Below the pieces are notes generated by a model, which ran no database searches, was not told where the DNA came from, and saw nothing but the letters and a program-made list of their open reading frames with translations. Positions 1-8,991 of a stretch of DNA of 42,368 nt are shown here, one piece after another. This DNA is from Fidelibacterota bacterium (GTDB lineage Bacteria; Pseudomonadota; Alphaproteobacteria; Rhodospirillales; Rhodospirillaceae), in NCBI GenBank assembly GCA_947481595.1, contig CANKHC010000003.1, positions 1-42,368 of the forward strand, in the 5' to 3' direction. Numbering within the stretch: position 1 is the first letter of the stretch; the number at the start of each line of letters is the position of its first letter. The translations under genes were made by a program, and so were the position numbers.

Positions 1-423
1 AAGTTTCAGATCGCCGTTGGCTCGTTGATTGCCGCGGGCTTCGCGTTCAGCAGCGCTTTCGCCGCCGAAACCAAGCTGAAAGCCGCGCTGTCCGGCGCGC
101 AGGAAGTCCCCGCCAACACCACTGCCGGCAAGGGCATGGCCGAAATCACCGTCAACGACACCACTAAAGAAGTCAGCTGGAACGTCACCTTCGAAGGCCT
201 GACCGGCGACGCCGTTGCGGCGCACATCCATGGTCCGGCCGCGGCTGGCGCCAACGCCGGCGTGCTGGTCAACTTCGGCGCCGGCCCGCTCAAGAGCCCG
301 GTCACCGGCAAAGCCACCGCCACCGACGCGCAGATCGCCGATATCCTGGCGGGCCGCGCTTACGTGAACGTGCACACCGCCGCCAACAAGGGCGGGGAAA
401 TCCGCGGCCAGCTCGCGAAGTAA
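1..423 (+). CDS. CHRD-domain secreted protein (5' end outside window)
   Basis: The frame is open from base 1 and reads KFQIAVGS before a hydrophobic stretch ending AFA/AETK, a typical Sec signal peptide with cleavage just before AETK. The real start codon is therefore probably immediately upstream of the window, and an internal TTG at 25 is unlikely. The mature part of about 120 residues has the CHRD pattern: LSGAQEVP near the N-terminus, AAHIHGPA in the middle and a final YVNVHTAANKGGEIRGQL. CHRD domains occur in secreted bacterial proteins of unknown function and in animal chordin. No enzymatic residues are evident. It is followed by a strong terminator, so it is the end of its transcription unit. 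Family call is firm; function is unknown. Confidence 0.88.
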   Translation, partial: KFQIAVGSLIAAGFAFSSAFAAETKLKAALSGAQEVPANTTAGKGMAEITVNDTTKEVSWNVTFEGLTGDAVAAHIHGPAAAGANAGVLVNFGAGPLKSPVTGKATATDAQIADILAGRAYVNVHTAANKGGEIRGQLAK

Positions 424-464
424 TCCGCCAGCTGCCTCTGGCCCGCTTGCCTCTGGAATGACGG

Positions 465-498
465 AAAGGCCGGGGTTCGCCCCGGCCTTTCTGCTTTT
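465..498 (+). terminator. Rho-independent terminator with UUCG tetraloop
   Basis: An 11-base perfect stem, AAAGGCCGGGG paired with CCCCGGCCTTT, closes a TTCG loop (476-479) and is followed by CTGCTTTT. It lies 42 bases after the CHRD stop codon and ends that transcript. The A-run at the 5' side also gives the opposite strand a short T-run, so it may work in both directions. Confidence 0.88.
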
Positions 499-555
499 GG
501 GGATATTGTTTGCGACTCTTGCGCCGGACGGGGTTAGGCCCCAAGACTTGCACCC

Positions 556-2382
556 ATGCCTGATGATTCCGCCGCCGGCGCCGCGCGCGCTCCTAGCCAA
601 ACATCTGCGCTGCCCGCTGCCACCGCTCCCCACATTCCCACCACGCCTTATGCCCTGATCTGGAATCAGGTGAAGCGTCATGGCCATTGGCGAATCACGG
701 CGATCATCGCCCTGGTCGTGGCAGGCGCTTTGGTCGAAAACCTTCAGCCCTATGCCCTCGGCGCCCTGGTGAATGCGCTCGCCGAGATTCCCACCACGGG
801 AGCCGCCGGCAAGGACGCGATGCTGTGGTTTGTCGTTCTTTGCGCCATCTGGACCTTCGCGCCGGTGATGGGCCGCATCCATACCCTGACCAGCACGACC
901 ACCATGTTGCGCCTGCGCGCCCACATCCAAGACGATCTTTTCATGTACGTGCACGGTCACGCGCCGCGCTTCTTCCTCGACCACATGTCAGGGGCACTCT
1001 CAGCCAAAGTGCGCAGCGCCGCTGGGGCGGCGACCACGGTCATGGAATACATCTTCTCGGCCCTGCCGCGCCTGGCCATCCTCTTTGTGGTCTCGGCGGT
1101 GTTGATCTCGCACCAGGCGCCGAGCTTTCTCCTGCTGTTCGGCGCCTTCGCGCTGGTCTTCACCATCGTCGCCGCGACGCTGGCGCAACGTTCGCGCAAA
1201 TACGCCAAAGCCAGTTCGGTCGCCGCCACGGCCTACACCGGACGCCTGGTGGATTCGCTCAACAACTGGGATCTGGTACGGGCTTTCGCCCGGCGGGCCC
1301 TCGAGCGCGCCACACTTGCGCCGCTCGGTGAGAAGGACCACGACGCCGGTGTGACCTTGCGTCTGGTGCTGTTCCGCATGCGGCTGGCCCTGCACGCCAT
1401 CGGTGTCGTGTTCCTGATCGTCGTGGTGTGGTGGGCGTTTCAAGAAGCCTTGGCGGGCCGCGTCTCGGTGGGCACGTTCACCATGCTGATGTCGCTGGCT
1501 TTGCTGATCTCGGCGCACGTCAACACGCTCGGCGATAACCTCCTGGGATTTTTCGAACACCTCGGCGTGCTGACCGACAGCTTGGAGACTATCACCAAGC
1601 CGCACGACATTGTCGATGCGCCGGATGCCGTGCCGCTGCACGTCACCGGTGGCCGCGTCGACGTCCATGACGTGACCTTCAACTACCCCGACGGTACGCC
1701 GGTGTTCACCCATCTCAACCTCGCCATCGCGCCGGGTGAAAAAATTGGCGTCGTCGGCCCTTCGGGGGCCGGCAAGAGTACGCTGCTCCGGCTTTTGCGC
1801 CGCCAGTTCCCGATCCAAAGCGGGCGTATCGTCATCGACGGCCAGGACATCGCCGAAGTCACCTGGGACTCGTTGCATGAGGCTTTCGCCGAAGTCCCTC
1901 AGACGCCCAGCGTCTTCCACCGCTCGGTGCGCGACAACATCGTCTACGGCCGCCCCACCGCCAGCGACGATGAACTGTTTGAGGCCGCGAAGCTCGCCCA
2001 TTGCCACGACTTCATCAGCGTGCGCAAAGGCGGCTACGACGCTGTTGTCGGCGAAAAGGGCATGAAGCTCTCGGGCGGCGAAAGACAACGCGTCGCCATC
2101 GCGCGCGCCTTCCTCAAGGACGCACCGATCCTGATTCTCGATGAAGCCACATCGTCGCTGGACAGCGAGGCCGAGCACCTGATTCAAGACGGCATCCTCA
2201 AGCTGATGGAAGGGCGCACGGTGATCGCCATCGCTCACCGCCTCTCGACCATCATGCACCTCGACCGCATCATCGTGCTGGAGGAGGGGCGCATCGTCGA
2301 GCAAGGCAGCCACGCCCAACTGCTATCCCTCGGCGGCACCTACGCCCGCCTCTGGCACCGCCAAGCCGGGGGGTTCATGTGA
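556..2382 (+). CDS. ABC exporter, fused permease-ATPase half transporter
   Basis: A 608-residue half-size ABC exporter of the MsbA/AtmA-like type. The first 40 residues are Ala/Pro-rich and soluble. About six hydrophobic segments follow (roughly 45-330) as the type 1 exporter membrane domain. The nucleotide-binding domain starts near 365, with Walker A GPSGAGKST around 400, the signature LSGGERQ around 506, Walker B ILILDEATSSLD around 530 and the H-loop AHRLST around 560. It should act as a dimer in the inner membrane and export a substrate that cannot be deduced. Start is ATG at 556; no strong ribosome site is visible. The stop overlaps the GTG start of the next gene (ATGTGA), so the two are translationally coupled. 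Confidence 0.9.
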   Translation: MPDDSAAGAARAPSQTSALPAATAPHIPTTPYALIWNQVKRHGHWRITAIIALVVAGALVENLQPYALGALVNALAEIPTTGAAGKDAMLWFVVLCAIWTFAPVMGRIHTLTSTTTMLRLRAHIQDDLFMYVHGHAPRFFLDHMSGALSAKVRSAAGAATTVMEYIFSALPRLAILFVVSAVLISHQAPSFLLLFGAFALVFTIVAATLAQRSRKYAKASSVAATAYTGRLVDSLNNWDLVRAFARRALERATLAPLGEKDHDAGVTLRLVLFRMRLALHAIGVVFLIVVVWWAFQEALAGRVSVGTFTMLMSLALLISAHVNTLGDNLLGFFEHLGVLTDSLETITKPHDIVDAPDAVPLHVTGGRVDVHDVTFNYPDGTPVFTHLNLAIAPGEKIGVVGPSGAGKSTLLRLLRRQFPIQSGRIVIDGQDIAEVTWDSLHEAFAEVPQTPSVFHRSVRDNIVYGRPTASDDELFEAAKLAHCHDFISVRKGGYDAVVGEKGMKLSGGERQRVAIARAFLKDAPILILDEATSSLDSEAEHLIQDGILKLMEGRTVIAIAHRLSTIMHLDRIIVLEEGRIVEQGSHAQLLSLGGTYARLWHRQAGGFM

Positions 2383-3101
2383 ACACGCTCACGCTCTATC
2401 AGTTCAGGCCGATGTTCGGGCTGCCCAATGCCAGCCCCTTCTGCATGAAGCTCGAGACCTATCTGCGTCTGGCGAACCTTCGCTATCAGACCGTCACGCT
2501 CAAATCCCTGCGCGCCTCGCCCACGGGCAAGGCACCCTTCATCGACGACGGCGGCCAAGCGATCGCGGACTCCGGTCTCATCATCGCGCACCTCGAGGCC
2601 AAACATGGTCATCCGGTGGACGGACGACTGACGCTCGCCCAGCGCGCGGAGTCACTCGCCCTGCAACGCATGATGGAAGAACACCTCTATTGGGTCGCGG
2701 TCTACATGCGCTGGGTTGATCCCGAGACACGCGCCGCCTGGAAGCCGCACCTGCGCGAGATGTTCGGCTTGCCGGCCTGGCTGACACCACTCATCGCGAG
2801 GTTATCCGCACGCGGCATCGCCAAGGTCCTGCGCAGTCAGGGCGTGGGACGGCATCCGCCGGAAGGCATCTGGCGGATGGGCATCGCCGACGTGCAGGCG
2901 ATGGCGCATTGGCTGGGTCAGCGCCCGTGGGGTTTCGGCGAAACACCGACGGTCATCGATGCCTGCCTCGCGGCCTTCATCGGCAATATCTTGAAGACTC
3001 CTTGGGAGAATCCGCTGACGGCGGCAACCCGCAAGCACACCAACCTCGTGTCCCACACCGAGAGGTTGATGGCCCGTTGTTTTCCGGAACTCGCAGACTG
3101 A
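2379..3101 (+). CDS. Glutathione S-transferase-fold protein (Fax/metaxin-like)
   Basis: A 240-residue protein with an N-terminal thioredoxin-like domain (about 1-75) and an all-helical C-terminal domain. SPFCMKLETYLR at residues 21-32 matches the conserved N-terminal motif of the 'failed axon connections'/metaxin-type GST subgroup, with Cys as the likely redox or glutathione-activating residue. KAPFIDDGGQAIADS is the cis-Pro/Ser glutathione-binding segment. The start is GTG, overlapping the exporter stop codon by four bases, with a G-rich stretch upstream. Coupling to an ABC exporter may mean conjugation or stress handling of an exported compound, but this is inference. Substrate unknown. Confidence 0.85.
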   Translation: MNTLTLYQFRPMFGLPNASPFCMKLETYLRLANLRYQTVTLKSLRASPTGKAPFIDDGGQAIADSGLIIAHLEAKHGHPVDGRLTLAQRAESLALQRMMEEHLYWVAVYMRWVDPETRAAWKPHLREMFGLPAWLTPLIARLSARGIAKVLRSQGVGRHPPEGIWRMGIADVQAMAHWLGQRPWGFGETPTVIDACLAAFIGNILKTPWENPLTAATRKHTNLVSHTERLMARCFPELAD

Positions 3102-3150
3102 GTCCGTTTTGTGTACAATGGGTGGTGTAGAGACCGGGGGATTTCACCAC

Positions 3151-3602
3151 ATGCTGTATCGTCATTTAACTGTTTTGGCCGCCGTCTTGACCCTGGGGCT
3201 TGCGCGACATCACCCGCCGATGAGGGCGCGGTGACTTCCAGCGCGGCAGCATCGGAATCCTCAGCTTTGGCGCCGCCCATCGCCGCCGGCACCGCGCTGC
3301 CCGCGGGATACAAGGTCGATTCCGCCCGCACCATCATTTTCGGCACCAATGAATCTTGGACGGGGCGTCTGTCCTACAGCACTGCGTCCAGCGCCGACGA
3401 GGTCTTCGATTTCCTGCACAAGGAAATGCCCAACTTCGGCTGGTCGGAAGTCACGGCCATGCGTTCGGACCCCAGCGTGTTCACCTTCAACTCCGCTTCG
3501 ACCGGACGCACCGCGACCATCACCATCGCGCGTAGCGTGGCGTTGAAGAACACCAAAGTTGATATGGTGGTGGCCACCAGCAACGCCGGCGCCAAGCCTT
3601 AA
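3151..3602 (+). CDS. Small lipoprotein, signal peptide out of frame with body
   Basis: The body (3198-3599) reads ACATSPADEG, a Ser/Ala-rich linker, then a compact domain of about 95 residues with GWSEVTAMRS and GRTATITIAR. I do not recognise its family. In this frame the ORF opens at 3111 with an improbable cysteine- and arginine-rich N-terminus. In another frame, ATG 3151 has a GGGGA ribosome site 9 bases upstream and encodes MLYRHLTVLAAVLTLG, a classic lipoprotein signal, but then reads into a stop at 3232. One extra G in the GGGG run at 3195-3198 would join the two into LTLGAC, a usable lipobox with Cys+1. So this is a frameshifted gene or a sequencing error. The stop overlaps the stop of the next, opposite gene. 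Confidence 0.7.
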
Positions 3603-5869
3603 CGCGAATTCCACAACGGCGAGATTTCAGCAGGATCGAAGTCGTCCACCGTGATGACCGCGCGCGTCAGCGTGGCGGCGCGGTCGATCATTTCCTTCTC
3701 TTTCGGACTGATGGCTTTCTGGGCCAGCGCGGTGGCCACATCCTTGATCTTCAGGCGCTTGATGCGCGCGGTGATGGCGTCGCCCTCGATCACCGCTTTC
3801 ATGGCGGCGTCGAGCTGGCCGATGGGCTGATCGGCGGGGCCTAAGTAAATCCCCGCGGTCAGGCGGTCGCGCGTCGCCGAGGGGGACAGCAGGATGTCGG
3901 CAATCTCGTGGGAGAGCTTGTCGGAGGGCGGACGGCGATGACGCCCCAGCGGAAAGACGATGATGCGCATCAGCAGCCCTAAAGGCCGATAGGGGAAGTT
4001 CGCCAAGGCGCCGTCGAGCGCGGTCTGGATTTCATTTAGGCAATGGGCGGCACACCACTTCAGCAGCGGCACATCGTCGGCCGGGCGGCCGTCGTCCTCG
4101 AAGCGCTTCAAAGCGGTGCTCAGCATATAAAGGTGCGACAGCGCATCGCCGAGGCGCGCCGACAAACTCTCTTTGCGCTTGAGCCCGCCGCCCAGCAGCA
4201 CCATCGCGACTTCCGCCACGTAGGCAAAGGACGCGCTGGCCCGGCTCAGCTGACGGTAGATCGCGGTTGCTTCGCCAGCGCGCGGCGCAGGGATGAACAG
4301 GCCGAAGGTGAGGTTGTGGAACAGGGCGCGCAGTTTCAGGCCGGCCATGTGCCCCAGGTGTTTCCAGATCAGGTCGTCGAAGTCGTAGAGGCTCTGCTTG
4401 GGATCGGGATCGCGCGCCGCTTTCATTTCCTTATAGAGGTAAGGATGGCAGCGGATGGCACCCTGGCCGAAGATGATCAGGCTGCGCGTGAGGATATTGG
4501 CGCCCTCGACGGTGATGCTCACCGGCATGGCGTGATAGATGTTGGCCAGGTAATTGCGCGGGCCTTCGATGATGCCTTTGCCGCCGTGGATATCCATGGC
4601 GTCGTTGATGACCTTGCGCATCAGCTCGGTGGCGTGGAACTTAATGATCGCCGAGATCACCGAAGGCTTCTCGCCCATGTCGATGGCCACCGCCGTCAGC
4701 CGGCGCATGGATTCCATCAGGTAGGCGGAGCCGGCGATGCGCGCCAGGCCTTCCTGTACGCCTTCGAACTTGCCGATGGGCAGCCCAAACTGCTTGCGCA
4801 CGCGCCCGTATGCGCCGGTCGCGCGGGCCGCCAGCTTGATGCCGCCGGCCGACAGCGCCGGCAACGAAATGCCGCGTCCCGCCGCCAGGCATTCCACCAG
4901 CATGCGCCAACCCTGGCCGATGCGCGCTTCGCCGCCGATCAGCCAGTCCAAGGGAATGAAAACATCCTTGCCGCTGTTAGGCCCGTTCATGAAGGCCTGC
5001 GACACCGGCAGATGGCGGCGTCCGATGGTCACGCCCGGCGTCGACGTCGGGATCAGAGCCACGGTGATGCCGCGCTCCTCTTGTTCGCTGAGGATGTGAT
5101 CGGGATCGAAGACCCGGAAGGCCAACCCCATCACCGTGGCGATGGGACCCAGCGTGATGTAGCGCTTTTCCCAGTTGAGCCTGAGTCCCACAACCTCTTG
5201 GCCCTCGAACATGCCGCGGCAGACGATGCCGGTATCGGGCATGCCCGAGGCATCCGAGCCTGCATCCGGCCCGGTCAGGGCGAAGCAGGGGATGTCCTCG
5301 CCGGTGGCGAGGCGCGGCAGGAATTTATCTTTCTGCGCGTCGGTGCCGTAATGCAGCAGCAACTCCGCCGGACCCAGCGAGTTGGGCACCATCACCGTCA
5401 CCGCCGCCGAGATGCTGCGCGTCGAGATCTTGCTGACCACGGCGGAGTGCGCCTGTGCCGAAAACCCCAGCCCGCCGTATGTCTTCGGGATGATCATGCC
5501 AAAAAAGCGGTGCTGCTTGATGAAGGCCCAGACCTCGGGCGGCAGGTCGTGCCACTCGTGATTGATGCGCCAGTCGTCGAGCATGAGGCAAAGTTCCTCG
5601 ACCGGTCCCGCCATGAAGGCTTCTTCCTCGGCCGACAGCTGCGCTTTTGGCGCGCGCAAGAGCTGCATCCAGTCGGGATGGCCGCTGAACAACTGCGCAT
5701 CCCACCACACCGTGCCGGCCTCGATGGCTTCGCGCTCGGTGTTGGACATGGGCGGAATGCGGCTTTTGTAGAAAGCCAGCAGCGGGCGCGAGAGCATATC
5801 GCGGCGCCACTCACGCCAGTTGCGTTTGGGCTTCTCGTCGGGTGCTGGGGTCTCCGGCGTATCGGTCAT
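3599..5869 (-). CDS. fadE: Long-chain acyl-CoA dehydrogenase, FadE type
   Basis: A 756-residue acyl-CoA dehydrogenase much longer than the usual 380-residue enzymes, matching the FadE family (core plus DUF1974-like C-terminal domain). It oxidises acyl-CoA to trans-2-enoyl-CoA with FAD in beta-oxidation. The core has FALTGPDAGSDASG for FAD/substrate binding and MDIHGGKGIIEGP near residue 440. TVEGANILTR at about 455 supplies the likely catalytic Glu. The C-terminal 250 residues carry the FadE-specific helical part. The frame stays open to 5896, but ATG 5869 makes an ATGA overlap with the matB stop and avoids a basic leader, so it is preferred. Transcribed with matB. Whether the chain is long or of another kind cannot be read here. 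Confidence 0.9.
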   Translation of the reverse strand: MTDTPETPAPDEKPKRNWREWRRDMLSRPLLAFYKSRIPPMSNTEREAIEAGTVWWDAQLFSGHPDWMQLLRAPKAQLSAEEEAFMAGPVEELCLMLDDWRINHEWHDLPPEVWAFIKQHRFFGMIIPKTYGGLGFSAQAHSAVVSKISTRSISAAVTVMVPNSLGPAELLLHYGTDAQKDKFLPRLATGEDIPCFALTGPDAGSDASGMPDTGIVCRGMFEGQEVVGLRLNWEKRYITLGPIATVMGLAFRVFDPDHILSEQEERGITVALIPTSTPGVTIGRRHLPVSQAFMNGPNSGKDVFIPLDWLIGGEARIGQGWRMLVECLAAGRGISLPALSAGGIKLAARATGAYGRVRKQFGLPIGKFEGVQEGLARIAGSAYLMESMRRLTAVAIDMGEKPSVISAIIKFHATELMRKVINDAMDIHGGKGIIEGPRNYLANIYHAMPVSITVEGANILTRSLIIFGQGAIRCHPYLYKEMKAARDPDPKQSLYDFDDLIWKHLGHMAGLKLRALFHNLTFGLFIPAPRAGEATAIYRQLSRASASFAYVAEVAMVLLGGGLKRKESLSARLGDALSHLYMLSTALKRFEDDGRPADDVPLLKWCAAHCLNEIQTALDGALANFPYRPLGLLMRIIVFPLGRHRRPPSDKLSHEIADILLSPSATRDRLTAGIYLGPADQPIGQLDAAMKAVIEGDAITARIKRLKIKDVATALAQKAISPKEKEMIDRAATLTRAVITVDDFDPAEISPLWNSR

Positions 5870-7401
5870 GGAGCGGCTTTCATTTCGGCGTCCCACTGCG
5901 CGCGGTAGGTGCTGCGCAGCAGGTTCTTTTGCACCTTACCCATGGCATTGCGCGGCAGGGCCTCGGCGACCACGATCATCTTGGGTACTTTGTAGTTGGC
6001 GAGGGCTTCTTTCAAGGCCGCGCGCACCGCGCTCACCTCCAAGGGCGGCGCGCCTGCGTTCATCGTCACAACCGCCAGTCCCGCCTCGCCGAAGTCCGGA
6101 TGCGGCATGCCGACGACGGCGGACTCAGCAACGCCCGGCAGCGCGTCGATCACCATCTCGATTTCCTTGGGGTACACATTGAAACCCCCGCTGATCATCA
6201 TATCTTTCGCGCGCCCGACAATGTTCACACTGCCATCAGGCTCGATCACCGCCAGGTCGCCGGTCTTGAAGAAGCCGTCGGCCGTGAAATCCTCGGCGGT
6301 TTTCTCGGGCTTCTTCCAATAGCCGGCGAACAGGCCGGGGCTTTTGATCTGGATCTCGCCGGTTTCACCGCCTGCCACGTCTTTGTTGTCGCCGCCCGCG
6401 AGACGCAACGTCACACCCGGCAGCGGCCAGCCGACGCAGCCCGCCCGGCGCGGGCGCTGTGGATCGGCGCTGGTGATCATGCCGGCTTCGGTCATGCCGT
6501 AACGCTCGACGATCTCCTTGCCGCTGGCGCGCTTGAAGGAGGTGAAGGTCTCCTCCAGGAGCGGCGCCGAGCCGCACAGGAACAGGCGCACAGTCTTGGC
6601 AGCCTCGGGCGTCATGCGCGGATGCGCGGCAAGGCGGCCGTAATAGGTCGGTACTCCCATGAACAGCGTCGTGCGCGGCAAATCGCGCAGCGCATCGTCG
6701 GCGGTGAACTTGGAATGGAAGATGATCGCGCTGCCGTTCATCAGCGAGGTATTCAACGCGACGAACAGGCCGTGGATGTGGAAGATCGGCAGCGTATGCA
6801 AAAGCACGTCACTGGGCACGAACTTCCATAGTTTGTGCAGCGTCAGGGCATTCGACGCCAGAGCGCCGTGGGTCAGCATCACGCCCTTGGGTTTGCCGGT
6901 GGTGCCGGAGGAATAGAGGATCACCGCCAGGTCGGAAGCTTCGCGCGGCACAGTGTCGAACGCTGCCGGCAAATCGGTACTGCGTTCCATCAGCGTCCCG
7001 CTACCATCGGCGGCCAAGGTCAGCTGATGCGCGACCTTGCGTGCCGCACACAGGGCGATCAGCGCGGTCGCCGACGGATCGCAGACCACCAGCGCCGGTT
7101 CGGCATCCTCAAGGAAATAGTCGAGCTCGTCGGCGCGGTAAGCTGTGTTGAGCGGCAGGAACACGGCACCCGCACGCAAACACGCGAGATACAGAAACAC
7201 CGCTTCCGGCGACTTCTCCACCTGCACGGCAACGCGGTCGCCGGTTTTCACGCCGAGGTCCTTGAGGAGATTGGCGAGGCGTCCCGCACTCGCGTCCAAC
7301 GCCCCATAGGTGACGCTGCGCCCATCGGGCAGCATCAGGAACGGGCGATGTCGGTCTTTGGGAAAACGCGAACGGAAAGTATCGAACAGATTTGCGGGCA
7401 T
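5866..7401 (-). CDS. matB: Malonyl-CoA synthetase (MatB-like acyl-CoA ligase)
   Basis: A 511-residue AMP-forming ligase of the ANL superfamily. It opens MPANLFDTF, close to the MNANLF start of Rhodopseudomonas MatB, and keeps the AMP-binding loop YSSGTTGKPKG near residue 165. ALPRNAMGKVQKN near the C-terminus holds the catalytic lysine. YGMTEAGMITS and GGFNVYPKEIE are also MatB-like. MatB makes malonyl-CoA or methylmalonyl-CoA from the free diacid, ATP and CoA. ATG 7401 is chosen over an earlier ATG at 7422 because AGAGGA lies four to five bases upstream and it matches the family N-terminus. It overlaps fadE by ATGA. A different acyl substrate cannot be excluded because specificity residues were not mapped. 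Confidence 0.85.
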   Translation of the reverse strand: MPANLFDTFRSRFPKDRHRPFLMLPDGRSVTYGALDASAGRLANLLKDLGVKTGDRVAVQVEKSPEAVFLYLACLRAGAVFLPLNTAYRADELDYFLEDAEPALVVCDPSATALIALCAARKVAHQLTLAADGSGTLMERSTDLPAAFDTVPREASDLAVILYSSGTTGKPKGVMLTHGALASNALTLHKLWKFVPSDVLLHTLPIFHIHGLFVALNTSLMNGSAIIFHSKFTADDALRDLPRTTLFMGVPTYYGRLAAHPRMTPEAAKTVRLFLCGSAPLLEETFTSFKRASGKEIVERYGMTEAGMITSADPQRPRRAGCVGWPLPGVTLRLAGGDNKDVAGGETGEIQIKSPGLFAGYWKKPEKTAEDFTADGFFKTGDLAVIEPDGSVNIVGRAKDMMISGGFNVYPKEIEMVIDALPGVAESAVVGMPHPDFGEAGLAVVTMNAGAPPLEVSAVRAALKEALANYKVPKMIVVAEALPRNAMGKVQKNLLRSTYRAQWDAEMKAAP

Positions 7402-7456
7402 GAATCCTCTGTGAGGACTCATAAACCATCAGAGTCTGCGCGCAAATGTGTGGAGC

Positions 7457-7648
7457 TTAGGCCGCGGTATTCAGATTTTGGCCGCGGAAAGGATGCGGGC
7501 TCGGCGCATCGACCACGCTGGGCTGGACCTGTGGTGCGGCTTGCTTGGGCGGCGGCGGCGGATTGGCGTCGACCGACGGGCCCGGGTCTTTAGCGCGGGT
7601 CGTCTGGGTCTGCTGGAAACCGAGTGCTTCGCCGGAGATGGGGTCCAT
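7457..7648 (-). CDS. Small proline-rich hypothetical protein
   Basis: A 63-residue ORF between the flavoprotein and matB, with a run of five prolines (NPPPPPKQ) in the middle and no hydrophobic segment. Codons use G or C in most third positions, like the neighbouring genes, which favours real coding. The frame stays open upstream to a TTG at 7732 overlapping the flavoprotein stop. That extension has atypical codons, so ATG 7648 is preferred, although its ribosome site is weak. It is probably co-transcribed with matB, 55 bases downstream. No family recognised. Confidence 0.45.
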   Translation of the reverse strand: MDPISGEALGFQQTQTTRAKDPGPSVDANPPPPPKQAAPQVQPSVVDAPSPHPFRGQNLNTAA

Positions 7649-7728
7649 GGGCTTTACAGTGCTGCGGAAAACGGCGCTTTGCAACCCCCGACTCAATGAG
7701 GGCTTGGTGTCTACAACCAATAGTATAG

Positions 7729-8937
7729 TCAAAGGTCCCGGAGGGCAATGCTGGGGTCGGCCAGGCGTGCCGAGTCGGGCTTGGCCCGGTCATGGATCAG
7801 TTTCTTGGACTGAATGAAGTCCTTGGCCAAGTTGACGGACTGACAGGCGACAAAGACGCCGTCGCGCAAATAGCAGGCCGAGAACTTGCGCTCCGCCATG
7901 CTGCCGCGAATCACGACCTGATCGCCGGGGCGCGACAGGCCGGTCATTTGCAGCTTGAGGTCATATTGGTCCGACCAGAACCACGGCACCTCGTGCATGG
8001 GCTCGGGTTTGCCGAGGATGGCGAGGGCTGCGGTCTTGCCTTGCGACAGCGCGTTGGGCACCGACTCAAGGCGCAGGCGCCCGCCGACAATCGCGTTGGG
8101 ATGATTGGTGCAGTCTCCGGCGGCGAAGATGTCGTGATCGGCGGTGCGTGCGCACTCGTCGACAACAATACCGTTGTCCACCGCGAGCCCTGCATCAGCC
8201 GCGAGCTCGATATTCGGAACGATACCGATGCCGACGATCACCAACTCGGCGTCGATCAGCGTCTCGCCACAGCGCACACGTTCGACCTTGCCGGCACCCT
8301 CAAAGGCGGTGACGGCGGTGGACGTGCGGATGTCTACACCCGCCGCCGCGTGTATCTCGGCGTAAAAGCGCGACATCTCGGGTGCGACCACGCGCCCCAG
8401 CACCACCGGCATCATCTCGAGCACCGTGACCTTGCAGCCGCGCTTGGCCGCCACGGCTGCCACCTCGAGGCCGATGTAACCGCCGCCGACGATCACCAAT
8501 TTGGTGCCGGGCTGAAGCAAGCCGCGGAAACCGCGCACGTCATCGATGTTGCGCAGGTAATGCACGCCAGGCAGATCAGCGCCGGGGCAGGTCATCTTGC
8601 GTACGCGCCCGCCTGTCGCAAGCACGAGCTTGCCGTAGGGCAACGTCGCACCGCCTACAAGGTGCACGGTACGGGCCGCGCGGTCGATGCGCGTTGCCGT
8701 CACACGTTGCACTAAATGTATGCTTTTCTCGGCATAAAACGCTTCCGGGCGCATGAACATGCGCTCTTCGCCGACATCGCCCGCAAGGTAGCTTTTGGAC
8801 AGCGGCGGGCGCTCGTAAGGGATATAGGGCTCGTCGCCGAGGACCGTAATCGCGCCCAGAAATTCGTGCTGGCGCAAGGTGAGTGCCACCTGCGCGCCCG
8901 CTTGTCCGCCGCCGATAATGACAACGTTGTCGGTCAT
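7729..8937 (-). CDS. FAD/NAD-dependent ferredoxin-type reductase
   Basis: A 402-residue class I pyridine-nucleotide-disulfide family oxidoreductase of the putidaredoxin/rubredoxin/BphA4 reductase type. It has an N-terminal FAD dinucleotide motif (IIGGGQAGAQ, residues 7-16), the PYERPPLSK segment around 40-48, a second Rossmann motif for NAD(P)H (VIVGGGYIGLE) around 148 and IFAAGDC near 275 for FAD. A C-terminal reductase domain contains WFWSDQYDLKLQMTG. It passes electrons from NAD(P)H to a small iron-sulfur partner. No ferredoxin or oxygenase gene is next to it, so the partner is elsewhere. ATG 8937 gives the normal N-terminus MTDNVVIIGGG. Confidence 0.9.
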   Translation of the reverse strand: MTDNVVIIGGGQAGAQVALTLRQHEFLGAITVLGDEPYIPYERPPLSKSYLAGDVGEERMFMRPEAFYAEKSIHLVQRVTATRIDRAARTVHLVGGATLPYGKLVLATGGRVRKMTCPGADLPGVHYLRNIDDVRGFRGLLQPGTKLVIVGGGYIGLEVAAVAAKRGCKVTVLEMMPVVLGRVVAPEMSRFYAEIHAAAGVDIRTSTAVTAFEGAGKVERVRCGETLIDAELVIVGIGIVPNIELAADAGLAVDNGIVVDECARTADHDIFAAGDCTNHPNAIVGGRLRLESVPNALSQGKTAALAILGKPEPMHEVPWFWSDQYDLKLQMTGLSRPGDQVVIRGSMAERKFSACYLRDGVFVACQSVNLAKDFIQSKKLIHDRAKPDSARLADPSIALRDL

Positions 8938-8991
8938 GCCAACGTTCTATGGGGAAACCTGCACAACGTCAAAGTGCGGGAGAGGGGCCTT

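Noticed and set aside
1000-2319. 439-residue open frame antisense to the ABC exporter
   Set aside because: Asp/His/Arg-rich composition with no motifs, opposite to a gene with intact Walker and signature motifs.
4043-5908. 621-residue open frame antisense to fadE
   Set aside because: It mirrors the conserved FadE gene, has low complexity rich in Arg, His and Ala, and no family motif. High GC keeps antisense frames open.
7649-7732. Longer version of the Pro-rich small ORF starting with TTG at 7732
   Set aside because: The extra 28 codons show unlike codon use and a rare start; only the shorter ORF is retained at modest confidence.
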